Shown piece by piece: positions 15,682-22,949 of a DNA stretch of 49,388 bases; position 1 is the first letter of the stretch, and every line of letters starts with the position of its first letter. Origin of the DNA: a virus; the IMG/VR virus record IMGVR_UViG_3300014838_000030, positions 1 to 49,388 of that record; one strand, given 5' to 3'. The translations under genes and the position numbers were made by a program. The notes beneath the pieces were generated by a model, which searched no databases, was not told the DNA's origin, and worked only from the letters and a program-made list of their open reading frames with translations.

Positions 15682-15857
15682 TTCATCACCGCCCATACGA
15701 AGCAAACGCACCAGCCAACGCCGGTGAATCCAAAGAAAAAGTTACTCCAGAAGATTGCCACAATCTGCCGGTGGTGCCTCATCCAAGCAATCAGAAAGGG
15801 GAAAAAGTAGATTGTCAGCGCAGTAAGCGCGATAGTGGTGATGAGATAGTTATTCAT
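15678..15857 (-). CDS. Superinfection immunity (Imm-like) membrane protein
   Basis: 59 aa from ATG 15857, preceded by AAGGAG. Two hydrophobic helices, TTIALTALTIYFFPFLIAWM and WSNFFFGFTGVGWCVCFVWA, surround RHHRQIVAIF. This matches the superinfection immunity family, where Y-F-x-P-x-x-I-A ... H ... N-x-x-x-G-x-T-x-x-G-W is typical; the T4 Imm relative sits in the inner membrane and blocks DNA injection of later phages. Placed in a four-nucleotide-overlap chain with flanking genes (ATGA at both ends). Confidence 0.78.
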   Translation of the reverse strand: MNNYLITTIALTALTIYFFPFLIAWMRHHRQIVAIFWSNFFFGFTGVGWCVCFVWAVMK

Positions 15858-15997
15858 TTTGACTCCTTCGAAACGAGAACCCACCGTGCGGAATCCCCAA
15901 GTTCGGCTAGTTTGAGATTTGATCCCTCCGCTTCTTTTTTGGTGAGAAGGATGGGAGGAATAGGAACACCAGATAGTTGATACCATTTTGGTGTCAT
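15854..15997 (-). CDS. Small hypothetical protein (47 aa) coupled to imm
   Basis: ATG 15997 overlaps the stop of the 75-aa gene (ATGA), and its own stop overlaps the Imm-like start (ATGA). Product begins MTPKWYQLSGVPIPPILLTK and ends WVLVSKESK. The double overlap is good evidence that it is translated. Its final codons contain the AAGGAG used by the imm start. No family recognised. Confidence 0.6.
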   Translation of the reverse strand: MTPKWYQLSGVPIPPILLTKKEAEGSNLKLAELGDSARWVLVSKESK

Positions 15998-16221
15998 TTA
16001 CTTACCTTTTCTGCAACTGCATCCTCAAATCGGGCATAGCAAGTAAAGTCCCGTATATCCAGACCGTAGTAATTTCCCACGACATGTACAAACCCTACCC
16101 AACCAATTCGCTTAAGCGGTAGTCCAGCGAATCCGGTAATTCCGAGATGCTCGCAGAATCGTTCGCGATTTAACTCGTTGGCCGGTCCGTAAAAGGTTTG
16201 CTCGAATTCAATGCTCGTCAT
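15994..16221 (-). CDS. Hypothetical protein (75 aa)
   Basis: Begins MTSIEFEQTFYGPANELNRE and ends DAVAEKVSK, a small mixed alpha/beta protein with an aromatic core (GWVGFVHVVGNYYGLDIRDF). ATG 16221 is preceded by GGAG within a short gap behind the 98-aa Cys-rich gene. Member of the leftward cassette under operator site C; function unknown. Confidence 0.65.
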   Translation of the reverse strand: MTSIEFEQTFYGPANELNRERFCEHLGITGFAGLPLKRIGWVGFVHVVGNYYGLDIRDFTCYARFEDAVAEKVSK

Positions 16222-16251
16222 GTGCCGTTCTCCTTTGGGATAGTTAGGGGT

Positions 16252-16548
16252 TTAGCGTTTACCGTGGTTTTTGCCGCCGCAAGAGCATTCGCAACGCATC
16301 GTTTTACCTTTAGCGTAAACGCAGCGATCATCGCATTCGTGACGGGAAGGATTGTTTTTGTATTCAATTTTGCGTGAGGCGGGAGTTAGAACTAAATTGA
16401 ACTGAGCGATGATCTCGCGTTGTCCTGCTACGGGCATTGTGAAGCCACTGAAGTTTGAGGGGGCGTAGAAGCGCGACCCGTCATGGCGAATATCAAACAA
16501 TTCAATCGCCTCACCGTTGATATATGCGAAATATTTGAAGTTCGCCAT
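16252..16548 (-). CDS. Cys-rich small phage protein (98 aa)
   Basis: Start ATG 16548 has GAGGAG 5 nt upstream; an in-frame ATG at 16560 is less likely. The N-terminus (MANFKYFAYINGEAIELFDI) is beta-rich. The C-terminus carries HECDDRCVYAKGKTMRCECS followed by CGGKNHGKR, a zinc-binding pattern seen in many small phage proteins of unknown role. First gene of the leftward cassette under operator-promoter site C. Confidence 0.7.
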   Translation of the reverse strand: MANFKYFAYINGEAIELFDIRHDGSRFYAPSNFSGFTMPVAGQREIIAQFNLVLTPASRKIEYKNNPSRHECDDRCVYAKGKTMRCECSCGGKNHGKR

Positions 16549-16568
16549 GTCTCTCCTCAACTGTCATA

Positions 16569-16597
16569 ATCTTCTCACACTACAAGTAGTGTGTCAA
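16569..16597 (-). promoter_or_regulatory. Operator-promoter site C (perfect palindrome)
   Basis: Minus strand: -35 TTGACA (16597-16592), 17-nt spacer, -10 GAAGAT (16574-16569). The spacer and -35 overlap a perfect palindrome CACACTAC-aa-GTAGTGTG (16576-16593). It drives the leftward cassette 16548 to 15436, against the direction of the surrounding virion genes. Confidence 0.7.
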
Positions 16598-16614
16598 CTG
16601 ATATTTTCATCAAA

Positions 16615-17916
16615 ATGCATTTTGTTATATTTAAGGACGTGATCCTAGCTTTAGATTCGACGATGCGTACATATACGGCGGATGGCCGTCTGCATATCGC
16701 TCGCTCGCATATCACTAAAGCGGCAGTCAACAAATATTATGGCCGTGAGATTCCGGGCTGGGAATCCCTCGGATTGCTCAGGGATCAGGCGTATTGCATG
16801 CTCCGCGATCCCGAAGAGCTGGCGCGGGCCGCCGATACTTTCAAAATGCTCCCAATTCTCAATAAGCATGTGTTCATTACTGACTTTGATGGAATGGACG
16901 AGCAAGAGAAAAAGAAGCACATCGTAGGCTCGACTGGCAGCGATGTTGAATTTCTCGATCCTTATTTGGATGCCGATACGAGCATTTGGGACGTGAACGC
17001 TATCGCGGGAATCGAGACTGATAGAGTTCGGGAGTTCTCGTGTAGTTACCGTTATGTACCAATAATGACATCAGGGGATTACCAAGGTGTGCATTACGAT
17101 GGTATTATGACTCAGATTCAAGGCAATCATCTTGCTTTGGTTGAGTCGGGCAGGGCGGGGAATGATGTTCTCGCAGCAGATCAATCACCGGAGATTATTC
17201 ACATGAAACGTTCGAAGCTCGGCAACGCTCTGATTGTGGCTACCACCACTGCTTTTCCGGCCGTTAAAACTGCAATGGATGGCAGCGAATTGGAGAAGCT
17301 ATTGGCCGGAGCCAAGCGCAATACCTTCACTCCAGTTGAGCGCAAGAAGGCCGCCGGCCTGATCCTGGCGATGGATGCCAAGATTGACGAGAAGCAGGTC
17401 ATCGCCGTATTCGACGCCATGACGGATGTTGAAGAGGAAAAGGCTGAAGACGCAGACGAGCATCCCAAGGGTTGCATGTGCGCCGATTGCAAGGGTGCTC
17501 GCGACTCCGAAGAGGATGATGACGAAGAGGACGAAGAAAAGCGCAAAAAGGCCAAGGACAAGAAAGCAAAGGACTCTAAGGCCAAGGATGCGGAAGCAGA
17601 CAAGCCCAGCAAAGCCGCGATGGATGCCGCAATCGCCGGCGTCCGGGCCGATTTCCTCGCTCTCGATGAAGCTCGCCGCGATGTTCGCTCGGTAGTTGGG
17701 GAAATTGTAGTTGCAATGGATTCGGCGGAAGCGGTCTACGGTTTCGCTCTCGATCATCTGGGAGTGGAACATGCGGACGCTGAAGGCGTGAAGGCCAAGC
17801 GAGCGATTTTCAAGGTTGCTGCTAAACAGGCGGCTACCCCAACTGTTCGGGTGGCGATGGATTCCGCGCCGGCCATGAAACGCTTCAAGGATTTGGGCCG
17901 TATTCGAGTAATGTAA
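16615..17916 (+). CDS. DUF2213 prohead protease/scaffold
   Basis: 433 aa. The N-terminal half has the DUF2213 pattern (ALDSTMRTYTADGRLHIARS, YYGREIPGWESLGL, GSTGSDVEFLDPYLDADTSI, REFSCSYRYVP, NHLALVESGRAG), a predicted capsid-maturation protease. The C-terminal half is a highly charged, scaffold-like coiled coil (EEDDDEEDEEKRKKAKDKKA, about 305-345) preceded by a Cys cluster (CMCADC). A protease-scaffold fusion just before cement and capsid genes is a common order. The exact start is unclear: ATG 16615 lacks a clear binding site. Confidence 0.8.
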   Translation: MHFVIFKDVILALDSTMRTYTADGRLHIARSHITKAAVNKYYGREIPGWESLGLLRDQAYCMLRDPEELARAADTFKMLPILNKHVFITDFDGMDEQEKKKHIVGSTGSDVEFLDPYLDADTSIWDVNAIAGIETDRVREFSCSYRYVPIMTSGDYQGVHYDGIMTQIQGNHLALVESGRAGNDVLAADQSPEIIHMKRSKLGNALIVATTTAFPAVKTAMDGSELEKLLAGAKRNTFTPVERKKAAGLILAMDAKIDEKQVIAVFDAMTDVEEEKAEDADEHPKGCMCADCKGARDSEEDDDEEDEEKRKKAKDKKAKDSKAKDAEADKPSKAAMDAAIAGVRADFLALDEARRDVRSVVGEIVVAMDSAEAVYGFALDHLGVEHADAEGVKAKRAIFKVAAKQAATPTVRVAMDSAPAMKRFKDLGRIRVM

Positions 17917-17938
17917 TCCACGGACAGGGAGTAATAAG

Positions 17939-19078
17939 ATGCCTTTTCAGACCCGAGTTAATTCGTATAATCCCGTCGCAGTCGAAGGCGATCCTGCAAG
18001 TGCAAACCCGCGCTCAAGCACTCTGGCGGGAGCTAGTGGTCTGGTGGCGGGTCCCTCAGGGGCTATCGTTGGCCGCTTTCATTGGATTGGCCCTGACTTC
18101 ATCAGCGCAGATCCATTTGCGACTGGTCCGGCCGCTCCCGATGGTTTCCTTCATCGCGCTCAGCAAGCTTTGATTTCAGTCTATCTGGGCGAGTATTCGA
18201 TGATGGTTCCAGCCGGATTTCAGATCGACTTGAGCAATGGCGGCGACTTCTGGATCAAGAATGCCGGTCCTGCCGCGCTCACCAAGGGCGCGACGGTATA
18301 CGCCGGTTACGCTGATGGCAAAGCCTACAGCTCGGCTCCTACCGGCGCAACTGGCACGGCATCTCTCGGTAGCACCAATACCGCCGCGCTCGGAAGCACC
18401 TCGACCGGTACAGCGGTTGTCGGGAATCCTGAGCAGATCACCATCAGCGCCGTCACTGGCGTACTGACTCCGGGCGACAACATCGCTGGCACTGGCATTC
18501 CTGCCGGAGCTCAAGTCGTCTCCCAGGTGAGTGGTACGACAGGTGGCGCAGGCGTCTATCTGCTCAACGTCGCCAACACCGCTTCCGCCGCCACGATTAC
18601 CACCTTTGGCAGCACGGTAGTGGTGAGTGCGACAACCGGTATCATCAGCATTGGGGATACGACTGCGGGTATCACTGGGGTACCTGCCGGAACCACCATC
18701 GCATCTCAGGTGAGTGGTACGGTTGGTGGCGCGGGAACATACACTCTCTCTGCACCTGGTACGGCATACACTGCGAGCGCAGCCGGCGTTACTACCTTCG
18801 GCAGTGTGCTCAAGGTAGCTACGGTTTCTGCTGGCTCAGTACTGCCCGGGATGGCTATCACTGCAACCAACGTTCCGGCCACTGCTGTTGCAAGCCAGAT
18901 CAGCGGTGCGACGGGTGGGGTTGGCGTTTATCAACTCTTCGCTCCCGGTACGCAGTATGTGGCTACCGAAGCATTCACCACCGCCGGCGGTATCGCTTCG
19001 GGCTGGACGGCTTATCCCACCAGTGCAGACGATGGTGCTGTAGGTGGACTGGTCAAGATTTCAAAGCAACCTCAGTAA
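17939..19078 (+). CDS. Capsid cement/decoration protein with three internal repeats
   Basis: 379 aa behind GGGAG. The first 135 residues (SGLVAGPSGAIVGRFHWIGP ... DLSNGGDFWIKNAGPAALTK GATVYA) match structural cement proteins that precede DUF2184-type capsids. Residues about 160-224, 225-288 and 289-350 are three copies of an approximately 63-residue beta domain containing (I/V)-x-x-Q-(V/I)-S-G-(T/A)-(T/V)-G-G-x-G-x-Y, which extends the protein outward. It probably decorates the capsid surface. Confidence 0.75.
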   Translation: MPFQTRVNSYNPVAVEGDPASANPRSSTLAGASGLVAGPSGAIVGRFHWIGPDFISADPFATGPAAPDGFLHRAQQALISVYLGEYSMMVPAGFQIDLSNGGDFWIKNAGPAALTKGATVYAGYADGKAYSSAPTGATGTASLGSTNTAALGSTSTGTAVVGNPEQITISAVTGVLTPGDNIAGTGIPAGAQVVSQVSGTTGGAGVYLLNVANTASAATITTFGSTVVVSATTGIISIGDTTAGITGVPAGTTIASQVSGTVGGAGTYTLSAPGTAYTASAAGVTTFGSVLKVATVSAGSVLPGMAITATNVPATAVASQISGATGGVGVYQLFAPGTQYVATEAFTTAGGIASGWTAYPTSADDGAVGGLVKISKQPQ

Positions 19079-19104
19079 CTCTATAGAAGACGGGGATCAC
19101 TACA

Positions 19105-20133
19105 ATGACACCAGAGCTGCTTGCTCTTGAGAGAATGGCCGGAATCATCCTCATGAATCAGCCCAACGCTGCGATTCTTGAGGTTGATACCTATGGCAAC
19201 GTCCTGGCTATGGACGCGCAGCCCGCGCTCGTCACTTCGAGCAACGCAGGTGTCCCCGCCATGTTCACCACCTTTGTTGATCCTCGTATCATCGAGATTC
19301 TCGTCAAGCCTATGAGGGCTGTCGAGATTGTTGGTGAAGAGGTCAAGAAAGGCGACTGGATCACCGACACTGCGATGTTCATCGAAGGTGAGGATGTTGG
19401 CCAGGTCTCCAGCTACGGAGATTACTCCAATAATGGAATATCCAACGCGAACATCAACTACCCTCAGCGTCAGAGCTATCACTATCAGACGATCACCAAA
19501 TGGGGTGAGCGCGAGGTAGCGCGAGCCGGCGCGGGCATGGTGGACCTGGCATTCCGCAAGAACAAGGCGAGCATCAGCACCCTCAATCTGTTCCAGAACG
19601 CCAGCTATTTCTTCGGCGTTGCCAACCTGGAAAACTACGGTCTCTTCAATGACCCTAGCTTGCTTCCCGCCATCTCACCGGCGATCAAGGCGGCCGGCGG
19701 AACTGGATGGCAGAACGCGACGGCCAATGAAATATTGACTGACATTCAGGTCATGTATGAGCAGTTGGTTACTCAGACCAATGGGCTCGTTGATCTATCC
19801 AGCGAATTCACGTTGGCCATGTCGCCGGGTTCGGAAGTATGGCTGACCAAAACGAGTGATTTCAACGTCAACGTGTTCGAGAGAATCAAAAAGAACTTTC
19901 CAAACTTGAAGATCAAGACGGCCCCTGAGTACGGCACTACTTCTGGCAACTTTGTGCAGCTCATTGCTGATGAGGTCGAAGGCGTCCGGACGGCATCCTG
20001 CGCATTCACGGAGAAACTTCGGGCGCATCCGGTAGTGATTGAACTCAGTGCGTTCATGCAGAAGAAGTCTCAGGGAACCTGGGGAACGATCATATATCGG
20101 CCTGTGTTTATAGTTGGGCTGCTAGGCGCATAG
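19105..20133 (+). CDS. Major capsid protein (DUF2184-like)
   Basis: 342 aa. Recognised by location (after protease/scaffold and cement genes) and by sequence (MRAVEIVGEEVKKGDWITDT, YPQRQSYHYQTITKWGEREV, LNLFQNASYFFGVANLENYG, and a C-terminal HPVVIELSAFMQKKSQGTWG). This is the style of DUF2184 major capsid proteins of HK97 fold. A hairpin at 20161-20182 just after the gene may stabilise or terminate the mRNA. Confidence 0.85.
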   Translation: MTPELLALERMAGIILMNQPNAAILEVDTYGNVLAMDAQPALVTSSNAGVPAMFTTFVDPRIIEILVKPMRAVEIVGEEVKKGDWITDTAMFIEGEDVGQVSSYGDYSNNGISNANINYPQRQSYHYQTITKWGEREVARAGAGMVDLAFRKNKASISTLNLFQNASYFFGVANLENYGLFNDPSLLPAISPAIKAAGGTGWQNATANEILTDIQVMYEQLVTQTNGLVDLSSEFTLAMSPGSEVWLTKTSDFNVNVFERIKKNFPNLKIKTAPEYGTTSGNFVQLIADEVEGVRTASCAFTEKLRAHPVVIELSAFMQKKSQGTWGTIIYRPVFIVGLLGA

Positions 20134-20160
20134 CTTCAGAGTCAATCTGCTATAAGGGTG

Positions 20161-20190
20161 AGGGAGACTTTCGGGTCTCCCTTATTCATT
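20161..20190 (+). terminator. Hairpin after the capsid gene
   Basis: AGGGAGAC (20161-20168), loop TTTCGG, GTCTCCCT (20175-20182): perfect 8-bp GC-rich stem, followed by TATTCATT. The short U content suggests a partial terminator or 3' stabiliser, which would let capsid mRNA accumulate above downstream genes. Confidence 0.6.
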
Positions 20191-20205
20191 CGAGAGGGGA
20201 ATCAC

Positions 20206-20565
20206 ATGCAAACTATCACCATCGGATCGAAGCTCCCATTCGGCTTCATCCTCAAGAATCCAATCGATCCTACCCAAACCGTCACCATCAAGGGGCTGAA
20301 TAGCGCGCCTAAAGGTCGCAATGGTGTGCTCATGCAACTACCATATGTGACCACTGAAGTCGATAAGGACTTCTGGGACTTGTGGTACGCGATGCACACC
20401 AGCAACCCTCAATATCACTTCGGTCCTCTGAAGTCCGGGGCCTTGTTTGTGGCCGGAAGCTCCGATCGAGCTGAAGCAGTTTATCGCGAGCGTGAGAGGG
20501 AAAAGACCGGCATGGAGGGCCTGACTCCTGAGGACTACAACATCAAGACAAGGACGGATGACTGA
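20206..20565 (+). CDS. Hypothetical head protein (119 aa)
   Basis: ATG 20206 has GAGAGGGG 6 nt upstream. The protein has a beta-rich start (MQTITIGSKLPFGFILKNPI), a D-K-D-F-W-D-L-W-Y segment and a charged helical end (AEAVYREREREKTGMEGLTP). In related phage orders a small conserved protein lies between capsid and DUF4054 genes. Its stop overlaps the next start by 1 nt (TGATG). Confidence 0.7.
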   Translation: MQTITIGSKLPFGFILKNPIDPTQTVTIKGLNSAPKGRNGVLMQLPYVTTEVDKDFWDLWYAMHTSNPQYHFGPLKSGALFVAGSSDRAEAVYREREREKTGMEGLTPEDYNIKTRTDD

Positions 20566-21254
20566 TGGCATTCAATGGTGGGGGGATTGCTGTATTTAAT
20601 TTGCAGCAATTCCTCCTGCTGTACCCTGAGTTCTCGCAGGTTGATCCGAATAAGCTACAAGCTTATTTCAGTGCTTTTGCTCCTCTGTATTTGAGCAATT
20701 CGCCGAACAGCCCTGTATGCGACCTCACTCGCCGCCTAACGCTCCTTAATATGCTGGTAGCACATATCAGCTATCTCAAAGGTGACCTGGATGCTGTAGC
20801 CATCGCGCCAGCCCCTGCATCCGCCACTCTCAACGTGACCGCGCCTACTGCCGGTAATTTCGTCATCTCGCACGGGCTCGGGGTAGTTCCCGCGTCCGTC
20901 GATATTGAAATGACAAGTTCGGGGGCTATTTGGCAGACGCAAGCTTCCGATGCCACCAATCTCTATCTCAGCGCCTCCGATGCTAACGTCACCGCCGATG
21001 TATATGTCTACCAAGACTCACAGATCACTAGCGGCAATGGAGCAGCGCGGCCTGTAGGGCGCACCAGCAACGCCTCAGAGGGTTCTGTGAGTGCTGGGTT
21101 CGATTACCCCGTAGGAAGCTCGGCAAGCGCGGCATTCTTCGCGCAGTCGCAGTATGGGGCGATGTTCTGGCAGGCGACAAGTTCTATGCGCGGATTTCGA
21201 TATGCTGCCGGTCCTACCCCCGGTTATCCCATTCGCCCTATGGGTTCACGATGA
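20565..21254 (+). CDS. DUF4054 head-tail connector with inserted HGLG module
   Basis: 229 aa. The DUF4054 core is split: residues 1-80 (FLLLYPEFSQVDPNKLQAYF ... RRLTLLNMLVAHISYLKGDL) and 155-229 (RPVGRTSNASEGSVSAGFDY, then YGAMFW and YAAGPTPGYP). Between them (about 88-149) lies an extra beta domain, FVISHGLGVVPASVDIEMTS, then DATNLYLSASDANVTADVYVY. The same module recurs in the genes at 21799 and 27988. The connector closes the head for tail joining; the insert would project from its surface. Confidence 0.82.
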   Translation: MAFNGGGIAVFNLQQFLLLYPEFSQVDPNKLQAYFSAFAPLYLSNSPNSPVCDLTRRLTLLNMLVAHISYLKGDLDAVAIAPAPASATLNVTAPTAGNFVISHGLGVVPASVDIEMTSSGAIWQTQASDATNLYLSASDANVTADVYVYQDSQITSGNGAARPVGRTSNASEGSVSAGFDYPVGSSASAAFFAQSQYGAMFWQATSSMRGFRYAAGPTPGYPIRPMGSR

Positions 21255-21802
21255 AGCGCGGCCATAACATCCCAATCGGAGATAGCGTCAACAACAAGCT
21301 ACTTGAGATTGCTAAGAAGTTTGGGGGCGGTCATGTTCGCGTTGGTTTTCTTGAGGACAAGAAATATCCGGATGGCACATCTGTGGCGCAAGTTGCGTTC
21401 TGGGATGAGTTCGGCCACGGTGGGCCATTTCCCGCCCCACCGAGACCTTTCTTTCGCACGATGGTGACGAAATACTCCCCCCAATGGCCCACTCAACTCG
21501 CAGCCCTTGCAGAGAAATATGATTACGACGGAACTGTGATTCTCGCTGCGATGGGGAAGATTTTAGAGGAGCAATTGCGAGTGAGTATTCTCGACACCAA
21601 CTCGCCGGCACTCTCGCCTACGACTGTGTTGCTGCATTCCCGTTTCCCAGGTACAGGCGAGTTCAGCGTCACTATCGAAGATGTTTTGCAAGCCCAAAGG
21701 GACATCAAAGCAGGCGTCGAAGGGCCTTCGGGAACCGTCGCAAAGCCTCTGGTATGGAGCGGTACTATGCTGGGCGCGGTTGGTTCGGAGGTGACAAAGT
21801 GA
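21251..21802 (+). CDS. HK97 gp10-like neck/tail completion protein
   Basis: 183 aa, ATG overlapping the upstream stop. It shows the family pattern: VRVGFLEDKKYPDGTSVAQV then AFWDEFGHGG...PAPPRPFFRTMV (V-x-x-G ... A-x-x-x-E-F-G ... P-P-R-P-F), plus the C-terminal PLVWSGTMLGAV (L-W-x-G-x-(M/L)). These proteins sit at the head-tail interface. The stop overlaps the next start (GTGA). Confidence 0.78.
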   Translation: MKRGHNIPIGDSVNNKLLEIAKKFGGGHVRVGFLEDKKYPDGTSVAQVAFWDEFGHGGPFPAPPRPFFRTMVTKYSPQWPTQLAALAEKYDYDGTVILAAMGKILEEQLRVSILDTNSPALSPTTVLLHSRFPGTGEFSVTIEDVLQAQRDIKAGVEGPSGTVAKPLVWSGTMLGAVGSEVTK

Positions 21803-22410
21803 ACCTTCGACAAATCGTAAATCCCCTCACATCCACCGTAAACTCCAACATCCTCGTTACGCTTCAAATTTCCAATGGATACAGTATCGGTGCAGGTCAA
21901 CGCCAGATGCCGCTCTACAAGCCGGCCATCACCGGCATCGCTCAAATTCAAGCTCTGGACGGAAGCGATTTAAGGCAGATTGAAAATCTTAATATTCAAG
22001 GCACACTGCGATCGCTTTACCTATATGGGGGCCTCGCGGGCGTAATGCGTTCGGATAGTAAGGGTGGGGATATAATCACAATCAAGAGTGGCCGCCCGAA
22101 GATTGCGAGCATCCCCTTTACCGCTTCACAAACTGGGGTGATTTCAGTCCCTCACGGCTTGGGAGTCGCACCCGATCAGGTGAAGATACTTACGACCAGC
22201 GCAGGATCATTATGGCAACCAGTGGCCGCAGATGCCGTCAATGTCTATGTACAGGGGAGTGAAGTAGGGGCGAGTGCTATCATTACTGCGATTTCTAACG
22301 GTGTGCCTCAGAATCGCAACGTATCTCATTTGACTGCCGGGACTTGGTTGGTTGAAAAGGTTCTTGAATCCTGGTCCGATTGGACGAAAGTAGTGGTGAG
22401 GAAACAATGA
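21799..22410 (+). CDS. Neck/tail joining protein with inserted HGLG module
   Basis: 203 aa. GTG 21799 is chosen for the GGAGGTG upstream and GTGA overlap. Residues 1-100 (MNLRQIVNPLTSTVNSNILV ... GVMRSDSKGGDII) and 175-203 (TWLVEKVLESWSDWTKVVVR) belong to a small phage protein family whose ends normally adjoin. Residues about 103-166 are an HGLG module: ISVPHGLGVAPDQVKILTTS, DAVNVYVQGSEVGASAIITA. Second of the three host proteins of this module. Role likely head-tail completion. Confidence 0.72.
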   Translation: MNLRQIVNPLTSTVNSNILVTLQISNGYSIGAGQRQMPLYKPAITGIAQIQALDGSDLRQIENLNIQGTLRSLYLYGGLAGVMRSDSKGGDIITIKSGRPKIASIPFTASQTGVISVPHGLGVAPDQVKILTTSAGSLWQPVAADAVNVYVQGSEVGASAIITAISNGVPQNRNVSHLTAGTWLVEKVLESWSDWTKVVVRKQ

Positions 22411-22949
22411 GCACAATCCCTCTATATTTTCCCTCTATCAGCGTCGATGCGGTCATTGAAGCTCTGACGGCTTTCCTCACTCCATTTGTACCCACCGGAT
22501 GTCCTATCGTGAGGGGATGGCAGAACAGAGTATCTCCCCCATTCACGGCAGCGGCCTCAGATCCACTCGCTTTCGTCAAGCTCTCCGAGGTCAACCAAGT
22601 TGACCTTGAGACGCCTCAGATGGTCCAAAGTTCGGACCCTTCCATTCAGCAAGCGACCGTCCTTACTCCTACCCGAGTAGACGTTCAAATCGACTTTTAT
22701 GGACTCATGGCCGGGGATTATTGCAAGGCAGTGAAAGCGGTTTTCCGTTCCCCCTATTGCCCGGATCAATTTCCCGATGGCATCGCGCCTCTATACTGTG
22801 GGGATGCTATTCGAGGCGCGCTGGTGACTGGTGAGGATCAATATGAAGATCGTTGGTTAGTTACGGCATCTTTGCAATATAATCCCACTGTGACCGTCCC
22901 ACAACAATCCGCCACTGTAATTATGGTTGGCACTGAGGTTTATCAATGA
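22407..22949 (+). CDS. Neck/tail terminator protein (gp12-like)
   Basis: 180 aa from ATG 22407, overlapping the previous stop (ATGA) behind GAGGAAA. The segment SPPFTAAASDPLAFVKLSEV and TPTRVDVQIDFYGLMAGDYC resembles the phage neck terminator family, which caps the tail tube at the head-proximal end. Order (connector, gp10-like, this, sheath) fits. Confidence 0.72.
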   Translation: MSTIPLYFPSISVDAVIEALTAFLTPFVPTGCPIVRGWQNRVSPPFTAAASDPLAFVKLSEVNQVDLETPQMVQSSDPSIQQATVLTPTRVDVQIDFYGLMAGDYCKAVKAVFRSPYCPDQFPDGIAPLYCGDAIRGALVTGEDQYEDRWLVTASLQYNPTVTVPQQSATVIMVGTEVYQ

